Source: JAJFTV01 sp964532655
Lineage (GTDB): Bacteria; Chloroflexota; Anaerolineae; Anaerolineales; Anaerolineaceae
Assembly: GCA_964532655.1 (NCBI GenBank)
Contig: CAZHMZ010000002.1
Span: 1 to 64,000, forward strand
Reading direction: 5' to 3'
DNA length: 64,000 nt
Each line of letters begins with the position of its first letter. Position 1 is the stretch's first letter. The translations under genes were made by a program, and so were the position numbers. The notes below the pieces were generated by a model. It did not search any database. It worked only from the letters and a program-made list of their open reading frames with translations, and was not told the origin of the DNA. Of the stretch, positions 63,437 to 64,000 are shown one piece after another.

Positions 63437-64000
63437 ATGTTCTCACACCTGCACACACACTCGCATTTTTCACTTTTAGCCGGTATCCCATCCCCAACCC
63501 AACTGGCTGAACGCGCCGCCCGTCTGGGGATGCCGGCTTTAGCGCTGACTGATCATGACCGTCTGACCGGTGCCATTGAATTTTACGATGCCTGCCGAGG
63601 TGCGGGAGTCCAGCCGATCATCGGTCTGGAGATACCGGTCCGCTTTTCACCACGCTGGAAGGACAACCTGGTGTTTCTGGCGCAGGATCTGCCGGGCTGG
63701 ACGAGCCTGTGCTGCCTGAGCAGCCTGCTGCTGGACGGCGCGGATGGAGCGGCGGAGGCGCTGACGCTGGATACGCTGCAGCAGAATTCGACCGGCCTGC
63801 TGTGCCTGACCGGGGCAGGGGGCTGGACGGCCAACGGAGTCAAAGCAACAGTCGATGCCGATGAGCTTACCCCTTTTTCTGTATTGGGCAGGCTGCATGA
63901 AATCTTCAAAGATTGCCTGTATCTTGAAATGCAGGCTGTCCACCCGGATGGGGCGGGGATGGCTGCTCTGGCTCGCCTGTCGCAGCAGACGCGCATTCCG
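63437..64000 (+). CDS. dnaE: DnaE-type DNA polymerase III alpha subunit, PHP domain (3' end outside window)
   Basis: The frame is open from ATG 63437 (AAAGG at 63424-63428) to the window's end, giving the first 188 residues. It begins MFSHLHTHSHFSLLAG, the PHP-domain start of DnaE proteins, followed by PALALTDHDRLTGAIEFY with the metal-binding Asp-His-Asp. The metal ligands (HLHTHS, TDHD) are intact, so the PHP domain may be an active proofreading or phosphatase centre. Only the N-terminus is visible, so DnaE1, DnaE2 (error-prone) and DnaE3 forms cannot be told apart with confidence; the short spacing and MFSHLHTHS start lean to DnaE2/DnaE3. Confidence 0.82.
   Translation, partial: MFSHLHTHSHFSLLAGIPSPTQLAERAARLGMPALALTDHDRLTGAIEFYDACRGAGVQPIIGLEIPVRFSPRWKDNLVFLAQDLPGWTSLCCLSSLLLDGADGAAEALTLDTLQQNSTGLLCLTGAGGWTANGVKATVDADELTPFSVLGRLHEIFKDCLYLEMQAVHPDGAGMAALARLSQQTRIP

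Overview
The window looks like a GC-rich, free-living member of the Chloroflexota, most like class Anaerolineae. This placement is an inference. It rests on substrate-binding lipoproteins with Thr-Glu-Ala-Pro repeat linkers, a T-box-controlled isoleucyl-tRNA synthetase of the eukaryote-like type, secreted proteins with Thr/Pro linkers, and a very large share of ABC importers. No rRNA, tRNA, CRISPR array or transposase was found. A run of 100 N (37352-37451) is a scaffold gap, so gene order across it depends on scaffolding.

Layout. 1-5.1 kb: the tail of a peptide-importer ATPase, an OsmC-like protein, a YwbE-like protein, then a T-box riboswitch and ileS. The ileS product carries GVHH where HIGH is expected. 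5.1-8.1 kb: hairpin-forming repeats and a two-gene ABC exporter. 8.2-16.8 kb: envelope functions, namely two tandem CAP-LysM-membrane-anchor proteins, a DUF2231 membrane protein, a VanR/VanS-like two-component system, an S11 D-Ala-D-Ala carboxypeptidase and a serine hydrolase. 16.8-22.4 kb: an intergenic repeat array, a small membrane protein, a lipoprotein, a secernin-like C69 peptidase and an AraC-type regulator. 22.9-27.3 kb: an ABC-2 exporter (ATPase plus two permeases) and a methyltransferase.

27.3-37.2 kb: four paralogous serine hydrolases of the beta-lactamase/PBP type, interrupted by an AT-rich insert on the opposite strand. The insert encodes a 965-residue superfamily 2 helicase with a nuclease-like C-terminus and is the best candidate for a genome-defence gene. 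37.4-42.4 kb: a PucR-type regulator (start lost in the N gap), a small coupled protein, an omega-aminotransferase and a methylmalonate/malonate-semialdehyde dehydrogenase, together suggesting beta-alanine or a related omega-amino acid catabolism. 42.8-48.8 kb: a dipeptide/oligopeptide importer (two permeases) followed by two tandem near-duplicate binding proteins.

48.9-51.6 kb: alanine racemase translationally coupled to a lipoprotein, and an AIM24-like protein. 51.9-56.9 kb: a BMP-type nucleoside importer. 57.4-60.4 kb: a fusion of a GT-C glycosyltransferase domain to a MalF-type permease, followed by a MalG-type permease, with no ATPase or binding protein beside them. 60.4-61.1 kb: two small paralogous helical proteins. 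61.2-63.2 kb: a second peptide-permease pair. 63.4 kb to the end: the PHP-domain start of a DnaE-type DNA polymerase. Most transcription units end in clear intrinsic terminators, which gives reliable unit boundaries.
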